This document shows, piece by piece, positions 1 through 9,850 of a DNA stretch of 64,000 nt. Every line of letters begins with the position of its first letter. Position 1 is the stretch's first letter. The stretch spans positions 77,328,720 through 77,392,719 of the forward strand of contig NC_065921.1 of the NCBI RefSeq assembly GCF_024586455.1, read 5' to 3'. Source of the stretch: Bactrocera neohumeralis (lineage: Eukaryota; Arthropoda; Insecta; Diptera; Tephritidae). A program made the position numbers and the translations under genes. Below the pieces are notes generated by a model that made no database searches, had not been told where the DNA came from, and was given only the letters and a program-made list of their open reading frames with translations.

Positions 1-90
1 AATAAAATAAAATAAAATAAAATAAAATAAAATAAAATAAAATAAAATAAAATAAAATAAAATAAAATAAAATAAAATAAAATAAAAATA
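1..90. repeat. (AAATA)n pentanucleotide microsatellite
   Basis: About seventeen near-perfect tandem copies of AATAA/AAATA open the window. The tract probably continues upstream of base 1. It decays into interrupted A-rich copies after about base 85. Confidence 0.97.
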
Positions 91-484
91 AATTAAAAAT
101 AAAATAAATTAAAAATATATTAAAATTAAAGTAAATAAAGAACTAATAAAAAATAAATATAATAAAATACAGTAAAATAAAACTAAATAAAATAAAACAA
201 AAGAAAACATAAAATAAAAATGCAATACAATAAAGACGCAAAATAAAGAATAACAAAAATAAAAATTACTAAATCAAAACAAAATAAATTCAATAAAAAA
301 ATAGTTTGCAATAAATGCAAACAATTTAAAATTATTTAAAATAATTCGAAAAAAAGAAAACAATATAGTAATATATTAAAATCCTTAACTTAAATATAAT
401 AAAATAGAAAAGGATATACATATGAAATAAAATAAATTAAATAATGATGCTACAACAAAAGTATATATGTATGTATATTACCTA
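91..484. other. A-rich low-complexity DNA, no gene
   Basis: Interrupted AAATAAA-type words continue to about base 480. They look like the decayed flank of the pentanucleotide repeat. No ORF or transposon trace was seen. Confidence 0.7.
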
Positions 485-1215
485 ATATTAAAAAAGGGTG
501 AAAACTTTAACTTCGGTTGCACCTATGTTATAATGCTCATTCAAAGTACAGAAAACTTTTTACAAGAACTTGATTCCGATCGTTTAGTTCGCAGGGCGGC
601 TATATGCTATAGTTATTCGATTTAAACGATTTCTTCGTATAATGCATTGTTACCTTCAATAATAATTTATGCTAAATTTAATTAAGATATCTCGTCAAAT
701 GAAAAAGTTTTCCATACAATGATCTTGTTTTGATCGGTCAATTTGTATGACAGCTATATGCCTATATCCGATCTGAACAACTTCTTCGGAAATTGTACCG
801 TTGCCTTCGGTTATAATCCATGTCAAATTTCATGAAGATACCTCATCGAATGAAAGGACTACCCAAACAAGCACTTAATTCCGATCGTTCACTTTGTATG
901 ACAGCTATATGCTATAGTTATCCGATCTGAATGCTTTCTTCGGATATTACATTGCAGCCTAAAATAATAATACATGCCAAATTCAGTGAATGAACCTCGT
1001 CTAATGAAAAAGTTTCCTTATAGCCGTTCCATTAAATGAGCAACTTATTGAGAATAGGACGTCTGCAAAATTTCAGATCGATATCTCAAAAATTGAAAGA
1101 CTAATTGGCATACATATATACAGACAGACGGACATGGCTAAGTTCCTCTGAGGTTTCTTCTTGGGTGTTACAAACTTCGTGGCAAAGTTATAATAATATA
1201 CCCTTTACAAGGTAT
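485..1215 (+). repeat. Dispersed repeat DR-A, longest copy
   Basis: This is the longest copy of a non-coding repeat that recurs at 3238-4500, 27095-27226 and 52600-52810. It starts with an AACTTCGGTTGCACC-like word and contains three modules about 152 bp apart, each with the word GCTATATGC (about 598, 752 and 903) followed by TCCGATCTGAA and CTTCTTCGG-like words. It ends with an ACAGACGGACATGGCTAA-like segment, then GGGTGTTACAAACTTCGTGG and an ATACCCTTT...AAGGTATAAT palindrome. Similar sequences are widespread in tephritid genomes as I know them. The transposon class is unclear; the ending resembles short dipteran repeats related to mini-me/Helitron-like elements. The plus orientation is arbitrary. 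Confidence 0.75.
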
Positions 1216-3237
1216 AATATATGTACTTATGTATGTAAAGCAAAAGAACCTTCAGTTATAAAACTTTAATATCCTATTTCCCTTACCCTCTCAATGCTCT
1301 TCAAATTTCCTAACTCAACTATACTTGTTGCAAATATTATAATGAATATATGTATATTTCAGACACTAAAATGCTTTTTGCATTGTAAACAACAATAAAG
1401 AACCAACAAATTAGGCGCTACTATGCTAAACCAACAACTACAACCAAAAAGAAGTGCAGAAAAGCAGAGAATAACGAAGAAAAAACTTAATGCATTCTAA
1501 TATTAGACGCCACAAAGCACTATAATGTGCAACAGTGTACAATAACAACAATGTATAGAACATAATTTAAAGTAAATACGCTGAGTATGTATGTACATAT
1601 GCAAGTAGTTAGCCTGTGGTAAATTTATGAAATGTATGCAACGGCAGAACCCTGCTGCCAAACGGCAGCCGGAAAGCAGCAAAGAACGGGAAGACGAAGA
1701 AGAAGCATGCACTTGCCAGCGGTTGCATGTGTCACGCGCAAACCTACAGCCGAAGCAAAAACCATAAACATACCGAAAGCGGAAACACCACGACAATTCC
1801 GTTGTCACATTGTTGTTGGTCGCTTTTTGTGTCTTTTGTTTGCCGGTTCTCCACACTTTTCTTTACTTATTCGCTCATTTTTTTTTTTTTTTGTCATTTT
1901 GTGTGTTTTTTACTCCACCTTTTGGGCAGCAAACACTGCATGTGACAAGTGTGCACGCACCTGACTTACGTAAGCTAGCGGTATGCTGTTTTTATTGTTG
2001 CCACTTAAGGTGACGTTTCTATTATTTTTTGTGTTTGTTTGTTTGTGTGCTGCCGAGGCTTTGTGTACGCAAATCATTTGTGCACCCAATTAGTTAATTA
2101 TTGTTTTGTTGACGAAAATCTTTGTGGCACTTTTCTTCCAACTTTTTTGAAGCTTACGTAGATGATTTATTTGTTGGAGGGATAAACAGTAAATTAATTA
2201 TATTAATTACATAATAAATGGGCTACTTTCAATTTTATTTTAAAAATTTTGTAGATTGGCATGGTATAATTTGAACTGATTCGAGTAAGTGGGAACTACT
2301 CTAAGGATTCCCACTAAATATTTCAGCGGACTGGAACACGACTAACGCATTTCAAGGTTTTTTTTTACAGAATTTAACTCTACAGGGCAACCATGAGTGA
2401 TTTTTGATATCAAAAAGATTCATAAATCATATATTAGTCTTTTAGAAGTGTTTCCTGCTCGTTAAGACATAATTTGCAGATGAAAAACGCTTTGGACGGC
2501 AAATCGTTTAGTTTCGTAAGTTAATAATTTTGATTTTATCTTTAATAATACTTTTTGGAATATTTTCAGAGACACAAAATGGTCCACTTTTTTGGTTTTT
2601 TGTTTTTCAAAAGAGGGCGCTTCCCTCAAAACTGTTTTGTCATAGAACGCTTTTATCAACAGTTTACGATAATTTGTTTATATAAAAATTATTTTCCATA
2701 TCATTTTTTAATTTTTTTTTATTTTTTCTGTTATATAATTTGTGTGTTGAAATACTTCATTTATTTTAGAGATTTTAATTCAGATTCACTTCTGATAATT
2801 TTATATATAGTAACAGATTCTACAAACGTTATCTTACTTAAACTGAGTTATAACCAACCATAGTGTGGCCCTCTCATACTACTTTCGGCTGATATCCGTC
2901 AAAAACATTCACTCAATTAAACTATTAATATGGAAAAATTTATGTTTTTCACCAGGTGGCAACTCCTTTTTAAAAAATATGTCTAAACTTAAGATTTTTG
3001 TCACACTTTTTGCTTAAAAATAAAATTTGAGCACAGATAATACACTTTAGTATTAATTACACCGGTCAACAAAAAATTTTTTTATTTTTGTTTTCACACT
3101 CAAATACTCATTCTAGACATTGAAAATTTTTGGAATATTTATTTTTAGCTTTTGAAGTTTGCTTTAAGCTGATAGGAATGGGCCTGATTTGCCCATATGA
3201 ACATAAAGGAATTACTAAAAAAATTTTTACAAAACTG
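1216..3237. other. AT-rich intergenic DNA, no gene recognised
   Basis: The open frames here (about 65-117 codons) are low-complexity, Phe/Cys-rich and resemble nothing known. A run of 15 T lies at 1878-1892. The stretch at 1630-1800 is a little richer in GC. No transposon protein trace was seen. Confidence 0.6.
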
Positions 3238-3438
3238 AGGAATTTTTGAGATATCGATTTGAAAATTTACATTCGCAGATTTCTCACCAAGAAGCTGCTC
3301 ATTTGTCTGAACGACCAATATCGGACCTAGCATACTATGTATGTACAAACAGATCCGTATGGAACACGTTTTCATTTCACGAGATATTTTCACTAAATAT
3401 TTTCACATGCCTACGTATTATTGCCCAAGGCAATGATA
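3238..3438 (-). repeat. DR-A copy, left part, interrupted
   Basis: Read on the minus strand this matches the DR-A modules. It has TTTTTGAGATATCGAT, the complement of the 'ATCGATATCTCAAAAA' word near 1080, followed by words like ACGACCAATATCGGACC and TATTGCCCAAGGCAATG. It stops at CAATGATA (3431-3438), where a Jockey-like fragment begins. The same copy resumes at 3842. Confidence 0.6.
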
Positions 3439-3841
3439 GGTTAGGTAAGGTTAATCTGGAAGGCCAATAAGCCACGCATAGATCAGTTTTGGCCCTTTGC
3501 GATACCAGATGGAGTTCAGTTCCTAGCTCCAAGAGAAATATTCATTCTTTAGAATGCACTTGACTCGAATTTTAACAGACTCTGCGGCCTCACTGTCGAT
3601 ACCTCCTCCAGTGTATCATACCGTGGATACCCGAGATGCTAATAGCATAGTCTTGTCAAAGCGAGACAAGTGTACAAGAGCTCCTCCATTGTTTCCCTGC
3701 TCTAGACATTTACTGCACTCTTCTCGATCTATCAGATTTTTCCTGCGGGCGTGAGTCGCTATCAGACAGTGATCAGTTAGTATTCCATGAAAATGATTCC
3801 TACATTCTCTTCTATTGAGTACCAGTTCCGATCTACCGAAA
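3439..3841 (-). mobile_element. J1 Jockey/LOA-like retrotransposon 3' end
   Basis: This is a 5'-truncated tail of a non-LTR retrotransposon lying antisense. The left edge reads GGTTAGGTAAGGTTAATCTGG, the complement of the element's AACCTTACCTAACC terminus, next to a 3' untranslated segment shared with 11163-11239 and 49093-49165. Further right, bases 3640-3740 match the antisense copy at 58940-59045 (GACAAGTG.ACAAGAG, CTCCATTG.CTCCCTG, CTAGACATTT.CTGCA), the region after the RNase H domain. The fragment is flanked by CAATGAT on both sides (3431-3437 and 3842-3848), which I read as the target-site duplication. No intact frame remains. Confidence 0.7.
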
Positions 3842-4500
3842 CAATGATTAAATTTCCGAAGATCGGATTATTAAAGCTTATAACTGCTATACAAGCAAAT
3901 CTAAATTAAATTCTTGTATGAAAAACGTTTTCATTCGACTAAGTCTATCCAGCAAATCGGGCTATTGCCCGAGGTAGCGATGCAGTATTCGAAGAAACTT
4001 TTCATGTTGAGTCACTATTAGCATATACAGTAGAGGCCCGCTAATCCGGATCAATTAAAACCGGCCCCTATCCGGAATATAAGGAAATCCGGATTACCAA
4101 AGGCATATCAGAACTATGTATTATGAAAAAATATTTATAAATTTCTGTTTGTTTATTATAACAAATAATACACATGTTCCAAAAAAAACAAAAAAAAAAC
4201 TTAAACCAATAAAGCATAAAAGCGAATATAGTGAATTATAAACATATGATCCGGATTAGAGAATACGGATAGAGAATGTCGGTCCGGATTACAAGGGACA
4301 TAATAGAAATTTTGAGTTTTTTAACCCTGTCCGGATTACAGTGGAATCCGGATTAGGCCATGTCCGGATTAGCGGGCCTCTACTGTAGCTGTCATAAAAA
4401 CTGGCCGATTACAGTTCTTGCAAGAGATCTTTGTATTTCCGAAGGGTATTATAGCTTCTGTATAACCGAAATTTTCCGTTTTAACCGTTTTTTCTCGTTC
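3842..4500 (-). repeat. DR-A copy, right part, split by a MITE
   Basis: The DR-A copy from 3238 resumes here: CGAAGATCGGATTA, a decayed GCTATACAAGCAAATC module, CTTGTATGAAAAACG, GGCTATTGCCCGAGG and CGAAGAAACTTTTCATG. It is cut at 4026 and continues at 4386 with TAGCTGTCATAAAAACTGG, the next module. It then ends with CGAAGGGTATTATAGCTTCTG and TAACCGAAATT, like the complement of the start of the copy at 485. Removing 4028-4387 rejoins GCATA and TAGCTGTC, the usual DR-A word. Confidence 0.65.
4028..4385. mobile_element. pogo/Tigger-like MITE with 23-bp TIRs
   Basis: This is a 358-bp non-autonomous DNA transposon. The left end CAGTAGAGGCCCGCTAATCC(GGA) and the reverse complement of the right end are identical over 23 bp. 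TA dinucleotides flank both ends (4026-4027 and 4386-4387). No coding capacity is seen; the centre is AT-rich with two poly-A tracts. The core TCCGGA occurs about eight times, mostly as TCCGGATTA, in the two terminal thirds. TIRs beginning CAGT and a TA target are typical of the pogo/Tigger branch of the Tc1-mariner superfamily. That branch assignment is inference, because no transposase is present. Confidence 0.9.
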
Positions 4501-5100
4501 TATTTTGAAACACACATTTTCAAAACACATTTTCGAAATTCTTAAAGGCTTATGTCAGTCCAGATTTTCAAAAGATCGATTTATTATATTTCCAAGCTTA
4601 AAACACACTTAAGGACACTAAAACCATCATTAAATGTCAAATATTTAGGCAACTGTGAAGAAAAGCTTGCCATATTCAATCCTTCGTAGTGCGAAGCATC
4701 TGTTTCGAAGCTTAGCCCAAAAGCCGCCATTATTTTTTATCAAAATATCAATACAAAAATGTCTTTACACACATAAATATATGTTTAATAAAGCCTTAAA
4801 GACAGAAATTCTATTAATTTTTTCCTACTCTCACAAGAAATTGTTAAATTCAGGCTTTGCGAGCGCTATTTGGTCTGCTACCAACACCGCCAAATGTTGC
4901 TTCGAGTGTATAGCTAACAATAATTAACTGAAACCAATGCAAAAAATATTGAAACCACGCAGTCTAGACTGAACAAATATCTTAAATAAAATTTTTTAGC
5001 TGACCACACACATACTCTGTCATATATAACATTATTTCCGGAAGTTTTATATTTTTAAAAACACACACAAGTTTTATTTTTAATATCTCACAATTAATGT
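4501..5100. other. AT-rich DNA, nothing recognised
   Basis: One 90-codon open frame at 4655-4927 has no recognisable domain and is probably chance. No transposon trace was seen. Confidence 0.55.
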
Positions 5101-5245
5101 CGCCTATCTCCCACCCCACAGCAGCTGACCATTAAATATAGATTTTCTTCTTTCGCACAACACAAAACCAATTTCACTGCTACAATTTATGGCTTAGTGA
5201 AATGCGCATAGAAATATATTTACAAGCACACATACGCATACATAC

Positions 5246-5557
5246 TTTATTGAGCGTTTTGTTTTGAACCGCTTTTCCGCCAGCAGCTTCGCACGTTTTC
5301 TCCCACAAATTCGCGTCGCAGGCCAGCTGAAGAATATGCCAATCGGCTGTGCTTTACGGCACTTTATGAAAGTAATTTCGTTATTTTCTCTTCTTTTCGC
5401 TTTTCGCTCGTCACACACTTAACACGCGCGCTATGCGCTTCGCTTGCCAATGCAATAACAACAATAATATTCACAACTTTTTATGCAAATTTCTCGAACT
5501 TCTTTCAAGAACGCACGATTTTTTGTTTACACTACAACAACAACACGCTGACTGACT
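5246..5557 (-). promoter_or_regulatory. Candidate promoter and non-coding first exon
   Basis: On the minus strand the sequence reads like a fly core promoter plus 5' untranslated exon. There are overlapping initiator-like TCAGTC words with the A at 5557 or 5553. They are followed by GTGTTGTTGTTGTAGTG, a long purine-rich leader with GAGCGAAAAGCG, and then AATAAA|GTATGTATGCG, a good 5' splice donor (GT at 5245-5244). Base composition is clearly less AT-rich than the flanks. The leader has no long open frame from a good ATG; the only frame over 60 codons here (5194-5418 minus) has no recognisable domain. If real, the gene would run leftward. No downstream exon was found in 1-5244, so the call rests on composition and short signals only. 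Confidence 0.35.
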
Positions 5558-6480
5558 GATTGCCGCAGCGCACCGACCGATTAACTACTTTTTGACGACT
5601 GCCGCTCCGCTTTGCTTTCACACACAGTTCACTGCACGACGCCGCAAAAAAATTGCCACAAAACAAACAAAATATGAAACAATAATATTCCTTACAAAAC
5701 TTTTTAAAAATGACAAAAACAATAAATCTTTAAGAATTACGCGACTCTTCCGCACTATTGTTTGACATTTATTTCGGCTTTTTGATTATATTTTTCACCT
5801 TTTCAATATTTTATTTGTTGCTTACACACGCGCACCTGTCACCAACAGCAACGACCGTGCTATTTGTATGTGTGTGTATGTACATATGTATGAAAACAAC
5901 ACTCACTGAACTCGAGGAGCAACGCGCTAACACGACAACAATCACCGCTGTACTGTTGACAACGAACCAACGCGGATAACGGCGAAACGAAGACTGGACT
6001 GCATGCGCGCCCCCAAAGGTAACCAAACAGCAAAAGCCAAGCCAAGCCAGCCAGCAAGGCATCTAGCCAAAGCAAAGGCAGCAGCAGCAGCGGCAGCATA
6101 AATGTATTGGCAAAGCACGGCAAGCAAGGCGCACAAGACCGCTCATTCGGCAAGCATTGTGCCGGTGTAGGCACATGCTGTTCGGCTATGTTGGCGGCGG
6201 ATGTCAACGCTTATGTCTGCGCTGACGTAACAGTCGCTGTTAATAAGCAGACAGCATGCGGTTTGGCGCTGACGCTGCAGTGGCTGTTAGCGCGCGAATA
6301 ACATTGGTTGGCGCATGTTATTTTTTCAGTTGTGCGGTTCGGTTCGGTCAGGTGCTCGGTTGGCGTGGAACGCGTTCGATGGCGCTCAAGCAATTTTTAA
6401 TTGGGGGAGCCCAATGTCTGTGTGCGTGGTTTGAAAGACACTGTATTGCAGGGCAATCGTTTAATTATGTATATTTGTAA
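5558..6480 (-). promoter_or_regulatory. GC-richer promoter-like region with CAG repeat
   Basis: This stretch upstream of the candidate exon is less AT-rich than its surroundings. It contains a (GCA)n tract at 6078-6100, GCGCGC words near 6004 and several overlapping chance frames on both strands. On the minus strand a second possible leader ends at TTCA|GTGAGTG (donor GT at 5906-5905), with a CCAGTC initiator-like word near 5995. It may hold an alternative first exon of the same unit. No protein is recognised. Confidence 0.3.
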
Positions 6481-6955
6481 GCACAAATGAATGAGATTGG
6501 AAAATCAGTTTCTGAGAAGAAATAATTTTAAACTGAGTCTTTATATAAAAAAATTTAAAAATTTCGGTGTTTAAAGGAAATTTAAAAAAATTTAAAATTA
6601 TTTATGTTCCTTAAAATTCTACATATTTTTTTTATATAAATCTAATTATATTTATGTTCCCTGAATAGAGACTAATTCAAATTTTAAGAGGTTATAATAG
6701 TCCATGATTTTCAAAACTTCGAATTTTTTGGCGGAAATTATTAATCCGGATCCATTATTCATCTGAAAATGCTTCTAAAATTATTATAAACGCCTGTTTG
6801 TTGGACAGCGCAGACTAACACGACTTCTTTAGAAAATAAAATGGGTCACTGCTTCGTGTAATTTTAATTCATATTCCCTAGAAATCAAGCTTTGCTTTGG
6901 AAGTTCATATTACCAGAAATCTTTTTACCAATTGGAGATTGCAAGGGTAATCAGC
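6481..6955. other. AT-rich DNA, nothing recognised
   Basis: The stretch is mostly short A/T runs. No gene, transposon trace or repeat was identified. Confidence 0.55.
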
Positions 6956-7780
6956 TCCTTCTCCACCTCGTCTTTCTAACGGAGTGGAGGTCTTCCTCTT
7001 CCCCTGCTTCCCCCTCTGGGAAAAGCGTCGAATACTTTCAGAACTGGAGCATTTTCATCCATTCGGAATACATGACCTAGCCAGCGTAGCCGCTGTCTCT
7101 TAATTCGCTGAACTATGTCAATGTCGTCCTATATCTCTTACAGCTCATCGTTCCATGGACTGCGGTATTCGTCGTTGCCAATGCAACCATAAATCTTGCG
7201 CAGAACCTTTCTCTCGAACACTCCTAAGGCCGATTCATCAGATGTTGTCATTGTCCATGCCTCTGCACCATATGGCAGGACGGGGATGATGCATGACTTG
7301 TAGAATTTGATCTTTGTTCATCGAGAGAGGAATTTTCTTCTCAATTGCCTACACAGTCCGAAGTAGCACCTGTTGGCAAGAGTTATTATGCGTTGGATTT
7401 CAAGACTGACGTTGTTGTTGGCTGGTTCCAAGATGGACGATATTATCTCGACTTTCAGCAGTGACGTGGACGCTAAGTCGACGACTGTTTGTTTGATGAC
7501 AGGAGATATTCCGTCTTGCCTTTGTTCACTACCAGACCCATTTGCCTCGCTTCTTAATACAGTCTGGAGAAAGCAGTACTAACGGCGTGGATGTTGAGGC
7601 CGATGATATCAATATCTTCGGCGAACGCAAGCAGTTGTACGCTCTTGTAGAAGATCTATTCAGCTCTCCAGCAGTAGAGTGAAGAAGTCGTACGAGGAAA
7701 CCTTGTTTGATATCGAACTGCTCGGATCGTTCCCGAACCTGAAGGAGCTCAACGTCATATAGAACAAAACCTGCGTGGAA
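6956..7780 (-). mobile_element. RTE-clade reverse transcriptase remnant
   Basis: Read on the minus strand from about 7760 this encodes the end of an RTE-type reverse transcriptase, broken by stops and frameshifts. In order there are FDIKQGF (7700-7720); YKSVQLLAFAEDIDIIG at 7597-7650, where the catalytic YADD has become FAED; EARQMGLVVNK.KTEYLLSS; then the thumb region with ILQVMHHPRPAIWC, WTMTTS-like remnants and FERK-like remnants; LRW.GHVFRMDE near 7050-7085; and a basic tail near 6960-7020. The family normally encodes an endonuclease plus RT that copies its mRNA at the target site. The copy is dead and lacks the endonuclease and the first half of the RT. It is related to 25695-26160 and 31080-31920. 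Confidence 0.8.
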
Positions 7781-8158
7781 TAAAACTACTAAATACAGGT
7801 ATAGCATACCAGGATCTCTACCTTTACCTACAAATATAAAGTAACCTGACTGTTTTCCTCCGTCTTGTCTTACCCATAGCTATAAGACGACAGAAGAGCC
7901 GTCATAGTTCACAGCACAATGAAAGCTTTAGAATCAAAGCAGACCAGAACTATTTATTCAAGGTTTGTCAGTTCGCCTGGAAATCCCAGAAGTATTGCAG
8001 AGAACTCTTCTGCCATCGCCACAACTGCAACAACAACAAGAGCCGCCTCCTGGGATGCATATGTACCTACTATCTAGAGAATAAAAAATAGTTCGCATGC
8101 AATTTTGCGTATTTCACGACTGCGTATAATGGAATACCAACAAAAATAACAATGAAAA
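7781..8158. other. Intergenic DNA, nothing recognised
   Basis: No gene or transposon was recognised. A short ACAACTGCAACAACAACAAG stretch lies at 8018-8037. Confidence 0.55.
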
Positions 8159-8902
8159 TTGTATCTACAAGTGTACGCATGCGCTGAAATGAATTTCAAT
8201 TGTGATTTTATGATAATGTGTATGTGTGTACTTTGGTGTTGTTATTACATTTTAGTTTTGCTCCCATTTCTGCTACCAGCGGCATTGTTCTGTTGCAATA
8301 GTCTGCCATCGATGAGATGCAATTTTTCGCTTTTTATCGCAAACTTTTTCGCATTCTTATTCTATTTCGTTAAGATGAACGCGCGCGCTCGCGCCTATAA
8401 TGCACCTTCGCCAGTGGGGTTCCTATGCAACCGATCAGGCAGACAATTTCGGTCATTCCGTTTTCCCTCAGCGGCCGGCCATACTTCCTCTGCGTGTGGA
8501 GGCAGTCATATCCCATTGAGCCTTCAGTTTCGGCGACTCCTTGGCGCGCCGCTGAGTTTTCATTCCGACTTCCATTCGATTACAGCGCATGACTGTCACT
8601 ATTGCTGTTGCTTTTGTTGTTGGAGTATGGTGCTCCTTCTATTTGGGTTCTTTATTGCCATTACGGATCGTTCGCTGCCACTAAATTGCTGCTGTTGCCG
8701 CACCTTCTACTCCTACGCTTGCTCTACTTTTTGGCAGGTTGTGGTTATACCCGGCAAACAACTGGTTGGGAAATATTATTTTTACTTTGGCTTATCTCAT
8801 TGTCATTTGAAAAATTATAAAGAAAACAAAGCAGAGGTATTTCGGGAAGAGGAAGATGCCTTTCTCTCCTTCCCATTAAGTTTAACAGATACCTTAAAAT
8901 AA
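8159..8902 (+). CDS. Unsupported 247-codon open frame
   Basis: This is the longest open frame in the window, and I do not recognise it. The translation is rich in Cys, Phe and Leu, with runs such as CCCCR and HYCCCFCCW, which is what TTG/CTG-rich non-coding fly DNA gives when read in this frame. The listed start is a TTG; the first ATG lies a few codons in. There is no domain, no conserved-looking motif and no neighbouring gene. GC-richer DNA from 8380 to 8600 (GCGCGCGCTCGCGCC near 8381) suggests a regulatory or transcribed non-coding stretch instead. I keep it only because of its length. Confidence 0.1.
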   Translation: MYLQVYACAEMNFNCDFMIMCMCVLWCCYYILVLLPFLLPAALFCCNSLPSMRCNFSLFIANFFAFLFYFVKMNARARAYNAPSPVGFLCNRSGRQFRSFRFPSAAGHTSSACGGSHIPLSLQFRRLLGAPLSFHSDFHSITAHDCHYCCCFCCWSMVLLLFGFFIAITDRSLPLNCCCCRTFYSYACSTFWQVVVIPGKQLVGKYYFYFGLSHCHLKNYKENKAEVFREEEDAFLSFPLSLTDTLK

Positions 8903-9635
8903 AGTTGGATTAAAGTGTAAACAGATAAAGGATACAGTGTCTAAATCTTTTTTTGAAATTCCAGCGAAACTTTGATTTTAATTAATCGAAAAGAATGGTG
9001 CCTTTGCCTATCCAGTGCTGGATCCATTTAATTTCTTCTCGAGTCTCGTTTTCTTCGATCCAAATATAGACTCCGTTTGAGGTAACATATCTATTCGTCT
9101 TTTCAATGTAAAACCGAAAAATTTTGTTGAAAGAATGAGGTCTTTCACTTCTCTCAAATGTTTAACTCATTCCAAACGTTCTAACTAATATTTGTTAGGA
9201 ATATAACGGCTTTAGTCCTTCAGGACAGGCGCTACATGTGTTTAGATTTGTTAAACCTAAACCTAGTAAAGAGTCTGAGACCTAGTTGATAAATGTTCTG
9301 AGTCCGAAACTCATCTACACACAACTGACTATCGTTCAAATGAAAGAATACCTCTTCATTAGTTCCTGTTACAATGTCGGTGATATTTGCCTTGAATTTT
9401 TCTCGTCAGAAACAGTTGGTTTCGCGTGCACTTGAAATTATCACAATATTTGGAGCTTAAGATTTCTTATAGTACAGTATACTCAGCTCTACGGACCTAT
9501 GACTATAGTGACTGAAAACCAGGCTGAAGCTGAAATTTTTAGAAACCATACCGCCTCTTAAGAGATATTGCGCAGGTTCACCTAAAAATTGTTCAAAAAA
9601 TGTTGAAAATGGAGGAAAGATATCTCCTTCTATAT
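8903..9635. other. Intergenic DNA, nothing recognised
   Basis: No gene, transposon protein trace or clear repeat was identified in either strand. Confidence 0.5.
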
Positions 9636-9850
9636 TGCCATAGACACCGCTTGCGCCGAGCCTTTAGCAAGGTCTTCATTACGGTGTTTTTTTACGTGAC
9701 GGGTCTCATAAACTTTAGCTCGCCTTCAAGCGGATGTTTCTTCGCTACCCAGAGGATAATTGGTATAAGACTGGAAGTCATAAGCTGCTTGAGCCGTATG
9801 TAAAAGAATCGTTTCGGGCCACTTCCAAGCGAATGGCGAACAGCGAACTT
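9636..9850 (-). mobile_element. RTE fragment joining 3' and 5' ends
   Basis: AGACACCGCTTGCGCCGAG at 9643-9661 resembles the antisense 3' terminal region of the fly RTE family. Bases 9685-9840 match 15320-15560: CGGATGTTTCTTCGCTACCCAGAGGATA-like, then AAGACTGGAAGTC and GAGCCGTATGTAAAAGAATCG. From memory of fruit-fly RTE copies, the second part is the antisense 5' region. If so, this copy has lost almost its whole body. The match between 9700-9840 and 15410-15560 is visible directly; the RTE assignment is inference. Confidence 0.5.

Noticed and set aside
8159..8902. Longest open frame (247 codons) as a host gene
   Set aside because: Cys/Phe/Leu-rich translation from TTG/CTG-rich DNA, no domain, poor start; kept only as a low-confidence entry.
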